Source: Pirellulales bacterium (GTDB taxonomy: Bacteria > Planctomycetota > Planctomycetia > Pirellulales > JAICIG01). Taken from it: a DNA stretch of 64,000 nt. The notes under the pieces were generated by a model. The model was not told the origin of the DNA. It did no database searches and was given only the letters and a program-made list of their open reading frames with translations. Positions within the stretch are counted from its first letter, which is position 1, and the number at the start of each line of letters is the position of its first letter. Positions 1 through 8,754 of this stretch are shown here, in pieces. The translations under genes were made by a program, and so were the position numbers. The stretch spans positions 1 through 64,000 of the forward strand of contig DATLUO010000130.1 in assembly GCA_035533075.1 (NCBI GenBank), given 5' to 3'.

Positions 1-1
1 G

Positions 2-652
2 GTCGATCCGGCGATTGCCGCCTGCTTTCCCGATTGGAAGCTGCTGGCCGAAGGCGGCGATCGAGACGCGGAATCCGGCGCCCTCTGGACGTCCGAAACC
101 GTGCGGGTGCTGGTGGCGCCGGGCCGCTGGGCGGAGTGCCCGGCGGAAGCGACCCGGTTTTACCAACTGCGCGACGGCCGCCGCCGCGTGCTCTCCGTCA
201 CGAACGGGCGCTACGACCAGTTCCGGCTGTTTTTTGTCGGTCCGCGGTCGGAAGGCGAACGCTTGCAGGACGAGCTGGAGGCGCTTTCGCGGCGCATCGA
301 GCGGCCGCATTATTTGCAGGGGCAAGTGATCAAGCCGGACGGCGAAATCATGGCCGACTTCGAACCGCGCACCTGGGACGACGTAGTGCTCGCCCCCTCG
401 GTGCAAACGGCCATCGAACAAAACACCGTCGACATCTTCCGCCATCGCGAGGCGTTTCGCCGAAATGGCGTGCCGCTCAAGCGAGGCATCATCCTGCACG
501 GCGTCCCCGGCACGGGCAAGACGCACTCGACCGGGAATAACCATACTGCGATTGTCGGCGGCAAGCGGGCCAGAATCAAGACCATGCGCACCCGCCACGA
601 CTGGGCTTGCCCCAGTCGGGCGATGATTGACCGCCAGAGGCCCACCGCGTAA
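2..652 (+). pseudogene. AAA-family ATPase, 5' end outside window, broken after Walker A
   Basis: The frame is open from the left edge, so the 5' end lies outside the window. The visible part ends in a normal AAA+ entry: a segment like WDDVVLAP, then RGIILHGVPGTGKT, a clear Walker A at about nt 487-525. A real AAA+ domain would need about 200 more residues (Walker B, sensor 1, arginine finger). Here the frame runs about 40 residues of unrelated, Arg-rich sequence and stops at 652. The join lies near nt 523-530. Just beyond it is a small perfect hairpin (GACTGGG/CCCAGTC, 599-617). I infer a deletion or rearrangement that removed the ATPase core. The remaining product could not hydrolyse ATP. 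An assembly join is the alternative. Confidence 0.7.
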
Positions 653-675
653 ACGTCATTCCTTAGCTTTCACAC

Positions 676-736
676 GCGGCGCGCAGCCCGCATTCTGCCG
701 CCGCGTCGCGGCGGCAGGATGCGGGCCGCGCGCCGC
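676..736. repeat. 61-bp near-perfect palindrome with 30-nt arms
   Basis: The arms are 676-705 and 707-736 around a single central base (706). They pair over 30 nt with only two mismatches, one of which is a G-T wobble. It lies in a 332-bp gap (653-984) between a broken ATPase and a small gene. I see no convincing gene in that gap. The palindrome could be a transcription terminator, a REP-like element or a recombination scar. It lacks the T-run of an intrinsic terminator. Confidence 0.8.
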
Positions 737-984
737 GAAAGGCGGGGGGAAAAAGGAAATCGGCGGAGCTGCTCCGGCGGTCAATCAACGCCCCACCGGC
801 ACAAGGCCGGCGGTGGAGGAGCGGAACGCATTTAGCCGCGATTCCATGCCGTTTGTGTCCGGAGATACTTCCGCCGCCGGAACGCCACCACTGCCCCACG
901 TTGGGCAGCGAACTTTGCTACGATTCAGTGCGTCAATAGAGAGCAGAACGGGGCGCCGTCCACAACCCGACCAAGGAGAACGCC

Positions 985-1293
985 GTGAGTGACTTTAGCG
1001 AGCGCGAGCCGCATACGTTTTTTGGCTACGTTACCGCCCTGAACATCGACGAGCGAAACGAGCTGGACGAGTACCTGAGGGGCTTGCCGGAGTTCAACGA
1101 ATGGGATGAGGCAGGCTTCCTGCTCGGCTTGACGCAGAAACTGCTGAAGGCGTCGACCAGGTCGGGCGCGACGGCCGACGCCGTCGAAGGCGCCTGCGAG
1201 CAGCTCCGGGCCGACTTCCGCAAGTACAAAGACCTCGAAGACAACCTCCGCCGGAAAGTCAAAGCCTGGTGCCGGGCGATGGTCGAAGTATGA
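985..1293 (+). CDS. hypothetical protein, 102 aa
   Basis: The start is GTG, with a good Shine-Dalgarno AAGGAG 6-7 nt upstream (973-978). The protein is small, charged and predicted mostly helical; it is rich in Glu, Lys and Leu and has no signal peptide or membrane segment. I do not recognise the family. Its stop overlaps the ATG of the next frame (ATGA, 1290-1293), which suggests a translationally coupled pair. Since the partner is truncated, this gene may be the surviving half of a small two-gene unit. Confidence 0.6.
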   Translation: MSDFSEREPHTFFGYVTALNIDERNELDEYLRGLPEFNEWDEAGFLLGLTQKLLKASTRSGATADAVEGACEQLRADFRKYKDLEDNLRRKVKAWCRAMVEV

Positions 1294-1850
1294 CGCAGCT
1301 CTGGCGAATGCAGTGCCTGACCGCCGTGGGCGACGTGGCCGATTTCTGCGTTCAGTGTCCGCACGCGGGCGGCGATTACCCTCACACTCCCAACTATTAT
1401 CGCTTGTCGAACGCTTCGCCCTGGGGAGGGCGCGGCATCGTGGCGGTTGGCCGGGGCGTTGAGGGCTGCCCGAAAAGCAAAGACGAATACCGGCGGCTCG
1501 CCTGGCACCAATACGGGCAAGCGCGCGGCTTCGCCACCGTCGTCAACGCCTTTCTCGACTACCGGTCGGTCGGCGATCTGGTCTGGATCCGCAACCGGCG
1601 CGCGGACTATTACCTCGGCAAGATCACCGGCGACTGGCAGTGCGTCTCCGGGCATCAAAACGCCGCCACCGCTCGCCTGGCAAGGGCCGCGCGGCTAGAA
1701 TGGCTCTATGGTCGCACTGACGAACGAGCCGATCGATGCAGCGAAGGTGCTCGAACAGGTCGAGTCGCCATTGGCAGGCGCCGTGGTCTTGTTTTTGGGC
1801 ACCACCCGCGAATTCACCGGCTGCCGCCGGACCGAATCGCTCGACTATGA
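1290..1850 (+). pseudogene. EVE/PUA-like protein of restriction-associated type, 3'-truncated
   Basis: The ATG overlaps the stop of the preceding gene. Residues 1-110 look real: they contain a WGGRGIVAVG-like segment, then EYRRLAWHQYG, then GDLVWIRNRRADYYLGKITG. That last block resembles the small beta-barrel proteins (EVE/PUA-like) often found beside restriction systems; this is from memory of the family and no search was run. After residue about 110 the sequence becomes Arg-rich and noncoding in character. The frame then overlaps the first 143 nt of moaE in another phase, which a real gene would not do. I infer truncation at the junction with moaE, around nt 1640-1680. Confidence 0.5.
1696..1701 (+). 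promoter_or_regulatory. possible -10 box (TAGAAT) for moaE
   Basis: TAGAAT ends 6 nt before the moaE ATG (1708), and no Shine-Dalgarno precedes that ATG. With normal -10 to start-site spacing, transcription would begin at or next to the A of the start codon, giving a leaderless message. No good -35 is visible 16-18 nt upstream, so this is weak on its own. Confidence 0.35.
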
Positions 1851-2133
1851 GTGCTATCCCGAAATGGCCGCCCGAAAGTTGGCCGAACTGGAACTGGCGG
1901 CCCGCCAGCGCTGGCCGCTGGTGGAATGCGCCCTCGTTCACCGCCTGGGTCACTTGAAAATCGGCGAGGCCAGCGTGGCTGTGGCCGTGAGCAGCCCGCA
2001 CCGGCAGGCCGCCTTCGAGGCGGGGCAGTGGCTGATCGACACCCTCAAACAATCGGTGCCGATCTGGAAAAAAGAAAATTGGGCCGATGGCACCCATGAG
2101 TGGGTGCATCCGGGGGTAAAGGCAGAAGGATGA
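1708..2133 (+). CDS. moaE: molybdopterin synthase catalytic subunit MoaE
   Basis: 141 aa, the usual MoaE length. MoaE carries the active site that adds two sulfurs to precursor Z (cPMP) to make molybdopterin, using the thiocarboxylated MoaD C-terminus. The conserved LFLGTTREFT segment is near residue 30. The diagnostic VPIWKKENWADGTHEWV block near the C-terminus includes the catalytic-type lysines. It overlaps moaA by the ATG at 2130 and is followed by a desulfurase-like gene. No moaD or moaC lies nearby, so the rest of the pathway must be elsewhere. Confidence 0.93.
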   Translation: MVALTNEPIDAAKVLEQVESPLAGAVVLFLGTTREFTGCRRTESLDYECYPEMAARKLAELELAARQRWPLVECALVHRLGHLKIGEASVAVAVSSPHRQAAFEAGQWLIDTLKQSVPIWKKENWADGTHEWVHPGVKAEG

Positions 2134-2153
2134 AGGTAGAAGGCAGAAAAACA

Positions 2154-3167
2154 ATGGACGACTCGGTTGCCGACGAGCAGCCCTTGGTCGACAGCTTTGG
2201 CCGGGTCCACCGCGATCTGCGGATCAGCGTCACCGACCGCTGCAACATCCGTTGCTTCTACTGCATGCCGGAAGGCACGGTGAGATTCAAGCCGCGAAGC
2301 GAGCTGCTGACGTTCGAAGAAATCGAGCGGTTCGTCGAAGTGGCCGCTTCGCTGGGCATCCGCAAACTGCGGCTGACGGGCGGCGAACCGCTCGTGCGGC
2401 ACGGTCTGCCCGTGCTGGTCGCTCGTCTGAGTCGGGTGCCGGGCATCGCCGACGTGGCCCTGACCACCAACGGAATTCTGCTGGCCGAACAGGCCCAGGC
2501 CTTGCGAGACGCCGGGCTGCACCGGCTCAATATCAGTCTCGACACGTTGCGGCCCGACACGTTTCGCCAGATCGCGCGTCGCGACGGTCTGGACCGCGTG
2601 CTCGAAGGCATCGCCACCGCCCAGCGCGTCGGCTTCGATAAGATCAAGCTCAACGCCGTGGCGATCAAAGACCTGACGGAACCCGACGTGGTGCCGCTGG
2701 CGAGGTTTGCCCGTCAGCACGGTTTGGAACTGCGGTTCATCGAGTATATGCCGCTCGACGCCGACGGACATTGGTCGAACGACCAAGTGCTTTCGGGCGA
2801 GCAAATCATGGAGCTGCTGGAGGCGGAATTCGGGCCGCTGGAGGCCCTGCCCGTCGCCGATCCGAGCCAGCCGGCCACCGATTTTCGCTATACCGACCAC
2901 ACGGCAACGATTGGCTTCATCAACCCGGTGACACAGCCGTTCTGCGGCGATTGCAACCGGTTGCGTCTCACGGCCGAGGGGCAGGTGCGAAACTGCCTGT
3001 TCTCGACCGTCGAATGGGACGCCCGTGCGGTGCTGCGTGGCGGAGGCGGCGGCGACGAGTTGCGGACCCTGCTGCGCTCGTGCGTGGCGGCAAAGAAGGC
3101 GGGGCACGGCATCAACAGCGACGAATTCATCAAGCCCGAAAGGGCCATGTTTCAGATTGGCGGATAG
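2154..3167 (+). CDS. moaA: GTP 3',8-cyclase MoaA (radical SAM)
   Basis: About 337 aa from ATG 2154. MoaA converts GTP to the cyclised precursor of cPMP, the first step of molybdenum cofactor synthesis. The radical-SAM cluster CNIRCFYC is at residues 30-37. The second [4Fe-4S] site FCGDCNRLRL...C is near residue 260. The protein ends in the Gly-Gly dipeptide typical of active MoaA. An in-frame ATG at 2130 overlaps the moaE stop. The 24 nt between the two ATGs are a purine-rich repeat (AAGGTAGAAGGCAG) that looks like leader and can serve as ribosome site for 2154, so I prefer 2154. It forms an operon with moaE and the next gene. Confidence 0.93.
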   Translation: MDDSVADEQPLVDSFGRVHRDLRISVTDRCNIRCFYCMPEGTVRFKPRSELLTFEEIERFVEVAASLGIRKLRLTGGEPLVRHGLPVLVARLSRVPGIADVALTTNGILLAEQAQALRDAGLHRLNISLDTLRPDTFRQIARRDGLDRVLEGIATAQRVGFDKIKLNAVAIKDLTEPDVVPLARFARQHGLELRFIEYMPLDADGHWSNDQVLSGEQIMELLEAEFGPLEALPVADPSQPATDFRYTDHTATIGFINPVTQPFCGDCNRLRLTAEGQVRNCLFSTVEWDARAVLRGGGGGDELRTLLRSCVAAKKAGHGINSDEFIKPERAMFQIGG

Positions 3168-3171
3168 TCGA

Positions 3172-4374
3172 TTGGCCGCGCGTCTCTATTTCGATCAGGC
3201 CGCGACAAGCTGGCCGAAGCCCGAAAGCGTCTATCAGGCCGTCGATCACTATCAACGCCGGCTGGGTGCGGCGGCCGGGCGTGGCGCGTATGCGGATGCC
3301 GTCGAGGTGGCGCAACGCGTGTCGCGTACACGTGCCGCGGTGGCCCGCTTGCTGGGGGCCGAAAGTCCGCAACGAATCGTGTTTGCGTTCAACGGCACCG
3401 ATGCCCTGAATATCGCAATCCATGGCGTGCTGGCGCGTGGCGGTCATGCGATCGCGACCGTGGCCGAACACAACTCGGTGTTGCGGCCGCTGCGGACCTT
3501 GGAGCGTGCCGGGCGGATTGCGGTGACGCGCATCGCCGTCGACCGGTGCGGCATCGTCGATGTCGACGATGTCCAGCGTGCCTTGCGGCCCGACACGGCG
3601 CTGATCGCGGTGACGCACGCCTCGAATGTCACGGGCGCCATTCAACCGGCCGCCGAAATCGGTCAGGTCGCTCGCGAGTCGGATGCTCTGTTTCTGCTCG
3701 ATGCGGCGCAGACCGCGGGCGAGGTGCCGATTGACGTGCGAGGGTTGAACGTCGACTTGCTGGCCGCCCCAGGACACAAGGGACTGCTGGGGCCGCTCGG
3801 CACCGGTGTGCTTTATGTGCGGCCGGGCGTTGAGGAGCGGGTGGATAGCTTCCGGCAAGGCGGCACCGGCACGCGGAGCGAGGAAGACGTGCAGCCGGAC
3901 GATCTGCCGGACAAATATGAGGCCGGCAATCTCAACGTGCCCGGCATCGTCGGGCTTGATGCTGGGATCGAATGGCTGCTAGTGCAAGGTATCGAACGGC
4001 TGCGCAGCCAGACGGTCGCGCACACGGAGCTGCTGCTCGCCCGCCTGACGGCCGTTCCCGGTGTGACCATTTATGGTCCTGAGTTGGCAGGCGAGCGCGT
4101 CGGTCTGCTCAGCTTCAATGTGGCTGGCATTGAACCGCAGGAGCTGGCAGCCATTCTCGATTCGGCTTATGGCATCCAGGTGCGGGCCGGGTTGCACTGT
4201 GCTCCGTTGATGCATGCGGCGCTCGGCACATTAAAGCAGGGCGGCACGGCGCGACTGAGCTTCGGACCCTTCAATACGCCGGATGAGATCGAGCGGGCCG
4301 CCGACGCGATCGGCGAGATCGCCGGCGTGGCGAAGGCACGAGAAAGCGAATATACTGCTGGCGGCGAAGTGTAA
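3172..4374 (+). CDS. cysteine desulfurase family PLP enzyme (aminotransferase class V)
   Basis: About 400 aa, fold type I PLP enzyme. It begins LYFDQAATSWPKPE, typical of the cysteine desulfurase-like subgroup modelled on E. faecalis EF2568. The PLP lysine is in APGHKGLLGPLGTGVLYV. The C-terminal RAGLHCAPL carries the cysteine expected to take the sulfur as persulfide. No ATG is available at the right place. TTG codons at 3157 and 3172 are the options, and the former overlaps the end of moaA. Being in the same operon as moaE/moaA, it may supply sulfur for molybdopterin synthase; that role is inferred from position. Confidence 0.85.
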   Translation: MAARLYFDQAATSWPKPESVYQAVDHYQRRLGAAAGRGAYADAVEVAQRVSRTRAAVARLLGAESPQRIVFAFNGTDALNIAIHGVLARGGHAIATVAEHNSVLRPLRTLERAGRIAVTRIAVDRCGIVDVDDVQRALRPDTALIAVTHASNVTGAIQPAAEIGQVARESDALFLLDAAQTAGEVPIDVRGLNVDLLAAPGHKGLLGPLGTGVLYVRPGVEERVDSFRQGGTGTRSEEDVQPDDLPDKYEAGNLNVPGIVGLDAGIEWLLVQGIERLRSQTVAHTELLLARLTAVPGVTIYGPELAGERVGLLSFNVAGIEPQELAAILDSAYGIQVRAGLHCAPLMHAALGTLKQGGTARLSFGPFNTPDEIERAADAIGEIAGVAKARESEYTAGGEV

Positions 4375-4383
4375 AACAACCGG

Positions 4384-4544
4384 CGGTGGCTGGGGCAGAG
4401 CTTGGCCTGGACGCGGTCGACGCCAAAAAAGAGCGTGGCGGCCAAGCGATGCCCCGGCAGCCTCACCGACCGGGGCATCGCTGGCCGGCAGCGCGTTCTG
4501 GTGATGATCCGGATTTACTCGGCCAGCTTCTGCCCCAGCCACCG
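4384..4544. repeat. dispersed inverted repeat, family 2 (copy 1)
   Basis: Arms of 24 nt at 4384-4407 and 4521-4544 are inverted copies differing only in a four-base GCTT/AGCT block. An inner GC-rich inverted repeat (GCCCCGG...CCGGGGC, about 4450-4475) sits between them. A second copy with the same arm sequence is at 44109-44181. The element fills the gap between the desulfurase-like gene and the next gene. It looks like a MITE or a terminator-type element; no target-site duplication is evident. Confidence 0.75.
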
Positions 4545-4564
4545 AAAATGCAGCGGAAATCGAC

Positions 4565-4993
4565 ATGAGCGGTAATCTGGACGAACAGCCTTGGTTCAAA
4601 GACGGCCTCCGCTTCGAGTGTACGCAATGCGGCAACTGCTGCACCGGCGCGCCCGGCTATGTTTGGGTAAACCAGCAAGAGATCGCCGGACTCGCCGCAC
4701 ACGTCGGCCTGAGCGTCGATGACTTCGAGCGCAAGTACGTGCGGCGCGTGGGGATCCGTAAGAGCCTGGTGGAGTTTCCCAACGGCGACTGCGTGTTCTT
4801 CGATGGAGAATCGCGTCGCTGTACGGTCTATGGGCTTCGGCCGCGACAATGCCGCACCTGGCCCTTCTGGCAGTCGAATGTGCGAACCGAGGAAGACTGG
4901 GAAGAGACCTGTCGGGCTTGCCCAGGCAGCGGAACCGGCACACTTTACCCGGTTGAAGAGATTTTGCGGCAGGTGAAGGTCTTCAGGGTCTGA
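4565..4993 (+). CDS. YkgJ-family CxxCxxCC cysteine-cluster protein
   Basis: 142 aa, ATG start. The family signature CTQCGNCC is at residues 19-26. Further cysteines are in the CRTWPF segment and the CRACPG segment, giving the eight-Cys pattern thought to bind zinc or an iron-sulfur cluster. The fold is small and soluble and the biochemical role is unknown. It lies downstream of a sulfur-mobilising enzyme and the moa genes. That context would suit a metal or Fe-S function, but this is inference. Confidence 0.88.
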   Translation: MSGNLDEQPWFKDGLRFECTQCGNCCTGAPGYVWVNQQEIAGLAAHVGLSVDDFERKYVRRVGIRKSLVEFPNGDCVFFDGESRRCTVYGLRPRQCRTWPFWQSNVRTEEDWEETCRACPGSGTGTLYPVEEILRQVKVFRV

Positions 4994-5172
4994 TTTTTCG
5001 GATTTGACTGGAGTTTGCCGATTATGCCGCCGATTATGGTGGCTGTCAGACCGAAGTTCTTTGGCAATTGGAATTTAGTCGTGCTTCCGCCGCAAGCGAG
5101 GCGGAGGCCGGCTTTCACGCGTTGTTTGGCTGCGAACGGCCGGCGGTTGGACCTCGGTGGTGCCGGGTGAGC

Positions 5173-5201
5173 TTGACACTAGTTCTTACGGCACCTACAC
5201 T
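5173..5201 (+). promoter_or_regulatory. sigma-70-type promoter for the HU-like gene
   Basis: TTGACA (5173-5178), a 17-nt spacer and TACACT (5196-5201) match the housekeeping consensus at 11 of 12 positions that matter most. The predicted start is near 5208, about 60 nt upstream of the GTG at 5269. The rest of the 4994-5268 gap holds a small GCC-rich hairpin near 5090-5115 and no gene. Confidence 0.7.
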
Positions 5202-5268
5202 TGGAGCGTCTACTGTTGCTTGAGGAAGGGCCTCGGCGGGCCTCCTCTACCTCACGGAGAGCCGACTC

Positions 5269-5679
5269 GTGACCAAAAAAGAAATTGTCAAGACAATCTC
5301 GGAAGAAATTGGGCTGACGCAGCTCAAGACCAAGGAAATCGTCCAGAAGACGTTCGATGCCATTGTCGAGACGTTGGTCGAAGAGAAGCGGATCGAATTG
5401 AGAAACTTCGGCGTGTTCGAAGTCAAGAAGCGGGCCGCACGCAAAGCTCGCAACCCGCGCACCGGCGACAAAGTGTATGTCCCTGCGAAATACGTGGTTA
5501 CCTTCAAGCCGGGCAAGGAGATGGAGGAGCGCGTCCGCGAGTTGGAGCGGCAGGCGGCCGAAGCCGTCGCCCAGCAGCATGAGGAGGAAACTGCTGCGGA
5601 GGATGCCGACATGCAAGCCGAATCCGAACCCCTTACCGCACATACGGTTTACGGCGGCAACTCGAAAGCCGCCCCCTGA
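5269..5679 (+). CDS. HU/IHF-family DNA-binding protein with acidic C-terminal tail
   Basis: 136 aa, GTG start 9 nt after a GGAGA ribosome site. Residues 1-92 are a standard HU fold: the [16 protein letters not shown] helix, the [14 protein letters not shown] strand, and the DNA-contacting arm [24 protein letters not shown]. Unlike the usual ~90-residue HU, it continues about 44 residues as an acidic, Gln/Glu/Ala-rich tail ending in a polar stretch. Such tails occur in planctomycete HU-like proteins and may tune DNA binding. A strong promoter upstream fits an abundant nucleoid protein. Confidence 0.92.
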   Translation: MTKKEIVKTISEEIGLTQLKTKEIVQKTFDAIVETLVEEKRIELRNFGVFEVKKRAARKARNPRTGDKVYVPAKYVVTFKPGKEMEERVRELERQAAEAVAQQHEEETAAEDADMQAESEPLTAHTVYGGNSKAAP

Positions 5680-5716
5680 GCCGCACATCGTCTTTCCCAC
5701 CTGACGCAAAGCTGCT

Positions 5717-5784
5717 GACGAATCCGCTTGCCGAGCAAGCGGGCTACGTAGACGAATCCGCTTGCCGAGCAAGCGGGCTACGTA
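5717..5784. repeat. two tandem 34-bp units, each with a hairpin
   Basis: Units 5717-5750 and 5751-5784 are identical. Each contains the inverted repeat CGCTTG/CAAGCG around a 5-nt loop and ends GGGCTACGTA. The pair sits just beyond the 3' end of the HU-like gene, in the 5680-5921 gap. The position suggests mRNA end-processing or termination rather than coding. Confidence 0.85.
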
Positions 5785-5921
5785 GCGGAACGAGCTTTTG
5801 CCCCACGAATATGTTTCGATTGGTCGTCGCCCTGGCAAGCTAGCCATGCGCGGCACGGATGCCCGATGAGGCTGCGCGCCTTGAGCAAGGCGCATCGCCC
5901 ATCACTGGGAGGAGTTTTGCA

Positions 5922-6140
5922 ATGCGCAACCTGTTGTTGGCAGTATTGTTGGGCCTATCGATCGGCTCGAGCGTCGGGTGCCTCGTCCCGGCTTATTCGG
6001 GCGATCCGGTGCGACGCGGCCAGCAATTGATTTGGACATCAGAAGACCTGCGTCATTTGCTGGACGACTGGGAACGGATCTGGTTCCTCGACCAGCCCGA
6101 CCACTTGTCGCCCTATCGCACGCACGGCGGTATTATGTAG
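5922..6140 (+). CDS. small predicted lipoprotein, 72 aa
   Basis: The ATG at 5922 has a near-perfect GGGAGGAG ribosome site 7 nt upstream, which decides the start over an upstream in-frame ATG at 5859. MRNLLLAVLLGLSIGSSVGC is a lipoprotein signal with the lipobox SVGC (Cys20). The mature part of about 52 aa is polar and has a WTSEDLRHLLDDWERIWFLDQPDHL segment. It is probably anchored in a cell-envelope membrane. It matches a style of short lipoproteins common in planctomycetes; function unknown. It ends 6-42 nt before pyrD and may be cotranscribed. Confidence 0.75.
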   Translation: MRNLLLAVLLGLSIGSSVGCLVPAYSGDPVRRGQQLIWTSEDLRHLLDDWERIWFLDQPDHLSPYRTHGGIM

Positions 6141-6182
6141 GGCCGGTTGTCGCAAGTGGCTTGCACCGATACATTTGTAGCC

Positions 6183-7184
6183 GTGCAACCAACTCCGCTG
6201 TCTATCGACCTGGCCGTGCAGCTCGGCCGATTGCGGCTGCCTAACCCGATCATGGTCGCGTCGGGCACGTTCGGCTATGCGCGCGAAATGCAGGGGCTGG
6301 TCGAGTTGCGCCGGCTGGGCGGCATTCTGCCTAAGACGATCACCCGCGAGCCCCGCCTGGGCAACGCCCCCTGGCGGACCATCGAAACCACCGGCGGCAT
6401 GCTCAATTCGATCGGCCTCGACAACGACGGCATCGACGCCTTCCTCGATCACCACCTGCCGTACCTGCGGACGGTCGGCTCGCCCATCGTCGTGAGCATC
6501 GCCGGCCGCAGCCAGCAGGAATTCGTGGAACTGGCCGCCCGGCTCGATGGGCAATCCGGGGTGGCCGCCGTCGAACTCAATATCTCCTGCCCGAACGTCA
6601 GTGGCGGCGTCGATTTCGGCACCGACCCTACCATGTGTGAAGCGGTGGTGGCCGGTGTACGCCGGGCGTGTTCGTTGCCGGTGCTGGCGAAGCTCACGCC
6701 CAACGTCACCAGCATCGCCGCCATTGCCCAGGCTGCCGAAGCGGGCGGCGCGGACGCCATCTCGCTCATCAACACGTGCCTGGGCATGGCCGTCGATTGG
6801 CGGCGCCGGCGCCCGATGCTGGGCAACGTGCTCGGCGGCCTGAGTGGACCGGCGATCAAGCCGATTGCTCTGCGGGCGGTGTACCAGGTGCGCCGCGCCG
6901 TAAAGACGCCCCTGGTTGGCATCGGCGGCATCGCCACGATCGACGACGTGATGCAGTTTCTTGTCACCGGCGCCAGTGCCGTACAATTAGGGACGGTAAA
7001 CTACTATCGCCCCACTGCGTCGATGGAGATTCTCGACGCGCTGCCCGCCGCTCTGGCCGAGTTGGGCGCGGGCAGCGTGGGCGAAGTGGTAGGAACATTA
7101 GAGGGTTCAGGGTTCAGGGTTCAGGGTTCAGGACTCGAACAGCCAACCCCGATTCCCGAATCCCCAACCCCAAATCCCCAATAA
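6183..7184 (+). CDS. pyrD: dihydroorotate dehydrogenase, class 1 (PyrD)
   Basis: About 333 aa from GTG 6183; a TTG at 6147 would add 12 residues without family support. The enzyme oxidises dihydroorotate to orotate with FMN in pyrimidine synthesis. Features include [18 protein letters not shown], the catalytic-loop NISCPN with Cys as base (class 1, cytosolic), [10 protein letters not shown] and the FMN-binding [14 protein letters not shown]. The last ~30 residues ([12 protein letters not shown] then Pro-rich) are encoded by a 7-mer microrepeat, not by conserved sequence. Its TAA overlaps the trpS ATG. No pyrK was seen next to it, although class 1B enzymes normally need it. Confidence 0.93.
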   Translation: MQPTPLSIDLAVQLGRLRLPNPIMVASGTFGYAREMQGLVELRRLGGILPKTITREPRLGNAPWRTIETTGGMLNSIGLDNDGIDAFLDHHLPYLRTVGSPIVVSIAGRSQQEFVELAARLDGQSGVAAVELNISCPNVSGGVDFGTDPTMCEAVVAGVRRACSLPVLAKLTPNVTSIAAIAQAAEAGGADAISLINTCLGMAVDWRRRRPMLGNVLGGLSGPAIKPIALRAVYQVRRAVKTPLVGIGGIATIDDVMQFLVTGASAVQLGTVNYYRPTASMEILDALPAALAELGAGSVGEVVGTLEGSGFRVQGSGLEQPTPIPESPTPNPQ

Positions 7185-8149
7185 TGCGCATTCTCTCAGG
7201 CATTCAACCCACCGGCCGATTTCACTGGGGCAACTACTTCGGTGCCATCCGCCAGTACATCGACTTGCAGCATGGCAACGAGGCGTATTACTTCATTGCC
7301 AACCTGCACGCGCTGACCACCGTGCGCGACCCCGGCGCCTTGCGGCAGAATACGCTCGATGCCGCGCTCGATCTGCTCGCTTTGGAGCTCGACCCAAACA
7401 AGGCCACGCTCTTCGTTCAGTCCGATGTGCCGGAGGTCACCGAGCTGGCCTGGCTGTTGATGACCGGCACGCCGATGGGCCTGCTGGAGCGCTGCCACGC
7501 CTACAAAGACAAAAAAGCCAAAGGGCTGCCGGCCGACGCCGGCCTGTTCACCTACCCCGTGTTGATGGCCGCCGACATTCTGATCTACGACGCCGACGTC
7601 GTGCCGGTGGGCGAAGACCAGGTGCAACACATCGAGGTCTGCCGCGACGTGGCGGCCAGCTTCAACCATCACTTCGGCGAGACCTTCGTGCTGCCCAAGG
7701 CGAAGGTCTTGCCCGCGGCGGCCAAGGTGCCGGGCACCGACGGGGAAAAAATGTCGAAGAGCTACAACAACACCCTGGAGCTGTTCGAAGAACCGAAAGG
7801 GCTGCGGAAGAAGATCATGCGCATCGTCACCGACTCGCGGCCGATGGAAGAGCCGAAGGAGCCGGAGGGCGACCACCTCTACCAACTCTATTCGCTGTTC
7901 GCCAGCGATGCGGAACGCGAGGAAATGGCGGCCCTTTATCGTCGCGGGGGCTTCGGTTATGGGCAGGTGAAGCAGGCGCTGGCCGATGTGGCCGAGCGTT
8001 TTTTGGCCGGGCCGCGGCAGCGTCGCGCCGAGCTGGCCGCCCGGCCCGACGACGTGCGGGCCATTCTGGCCGACGGCGCCGCGCGTGCCCGGCGGAAGGC
8101 CGCGCAAGTGCTGCTTCGCGCCCAGCGGGCCTGCGGGGTGCGGCCATGA
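7184..8149 (+). CDS. trpS: tryptophanyl-tRNA synthetase
   Basis: 321 aa, normal bacterial TrpRS length. ATG 7184 overlaps the pyrD stop (TAATG). It charges tRNA-Trp. The class I signatures are [13 protein letters not shown] near residue 10 (the HIGH-type motif as HWGN) and EKMSKSYNN (KMSKS) near residue 190. The substrate-binding region has [16 protein letters not shown]. It is followed by acpS with a 4-nt ATGA overlap, so pyrD-trpS-acpS form a compact operon. Confidence 0.95.
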   Translation: MRILSGIQPTGRFHWGNYFGAIRQYIDLQHGNEAYYFIANLHALTTVRDPGALRQNTLDAALDLLALELDPNKATLFVQSDVPEVTELAWLLMTGTPMGLLERCHAYKDKKAKGLPADAGLFTYPVLMAADILIYDADVVPVGEDQVQHIEVCRDVAASFNHHFGETFVLPKAKVLPAAAKVPGTDGEKMSKSYNNTLELFEEPKGLRKKIMRIVTDSRPMEEPKEPEGDHLYQLYSLFASDAEREEMAALYRRGGFGYGQVKQALADVAERFLAGPRQRRAELAARPDDVRAILADGAARARRKAAQVLLRAQRACGVRP

Positions 8150-8550
8150 GGGTGATTGGCATCGGCACCGACATCATCGAGTGTTTGCGGATTGCCCAGA
8201 TGATCGAGCGGCACGGCGAGTTGTTCATCAACCGCGTCTATACGCCTTTGGAAATCCGCTATTGCAACAGCCGCAAGCAAGCGACGCAGCATTTTGCCGG
8301 ACGTTGGGCGGCGAAAGAGGCGATTCTCAAGGCGCTGGGAACCGGCTGGCGGAAAGGGATCAGTTGGCGGGACATCGAAATCCGCAACGACCCGCTGGGC
8401 AAACCCGTGGTCGGCCTGCGCGGCGGTGCGGCCGATCTGGTCGAGCAGCTCGGCATCACGGAGATGCAGGTCAGCATTTCGCACTGCCGCAGTCACGCCA
8501 TGGCCTACGCCTTGGCCCTGGGCGCGGAGACGGAGAAACAGGAAGAGTAA
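8146..8550 (+). CDS. acpS: holo-[acyl-carrier-protein] synthase AcpS
   Basis: 134 aa. It transfers 4'-phosphopantetheine from CoA to apo-ACP. The N-terminal GIGTDIIE holds the Mg-binding Asp, and [18 protein letters not shown] is the second conserved block with the catalytic Glu. The later [11 protein letters not shown] segment matches the family's SHD/SHC region. It starts inside the trpS stop (ATGA). A palindromic repeat follows 21 nt after its stop. Confidence 0.95.
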   Translation: MRVIGIGTDIIECLRIAQMIERHGELFINRVYTPLEIRYCNSRKQATQHFAGRWAAKEAILKALGTGWRKGISWRDIEIRNDPLGKPVVGLRGGAADLVEQLGITEMQVSISHCRSHAMAYALALGAETEKQEE

Positions 8551-8570
8551 TCGGTGCTCAGGCCACCGAT

Positions 8571-8743
8571 CGTAGGGCGGGACCAGCGAGCTTGCGAGCG
8601 CCGGCCCACCACTAGCAGGCATCGGGCGTCAGGTATCAGGCGTCAGGCGTCAGGAGGGATCGCAGAACCGCGCCGGATGCCTCACGCCTATCGCCTTGGA
8701 CATGGTGGGCCGGCGCTCGCAAGCTCGCTGGTCCCACCCTACG
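8571..8743. repeat. 3'-end palindromic repeat, family 1 (paired arms)
   Basis: 40-bp arms at 8571-8610 and 8704-8743 are inverted copies with one mismatch. Each arm has CGTAGGGTGGGACC at the outside and the core GCGAGCTTGCGAGCGCCGG. Between them lies a run of GGCGTCAGG-type microrepeats. The element fills the gap between the convergent acpS (+) and the Ser/Gln-rich gene (-). Related copies: 14019-14062, 21255-21352, 21916-22081, 29266-29285, 38039-38236, 45777-45793, 60050-60084. Confidence 0.9.
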
Positions 8744-8754
8744 GAGCGGGCCGA

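Noticed and set aside
5090-5115. GCC-rich hairpin downstream of the CxxCxxCC gene as an intrinsic terminator
   Set aside because: Short stem and no T-run; not enough to call termination.
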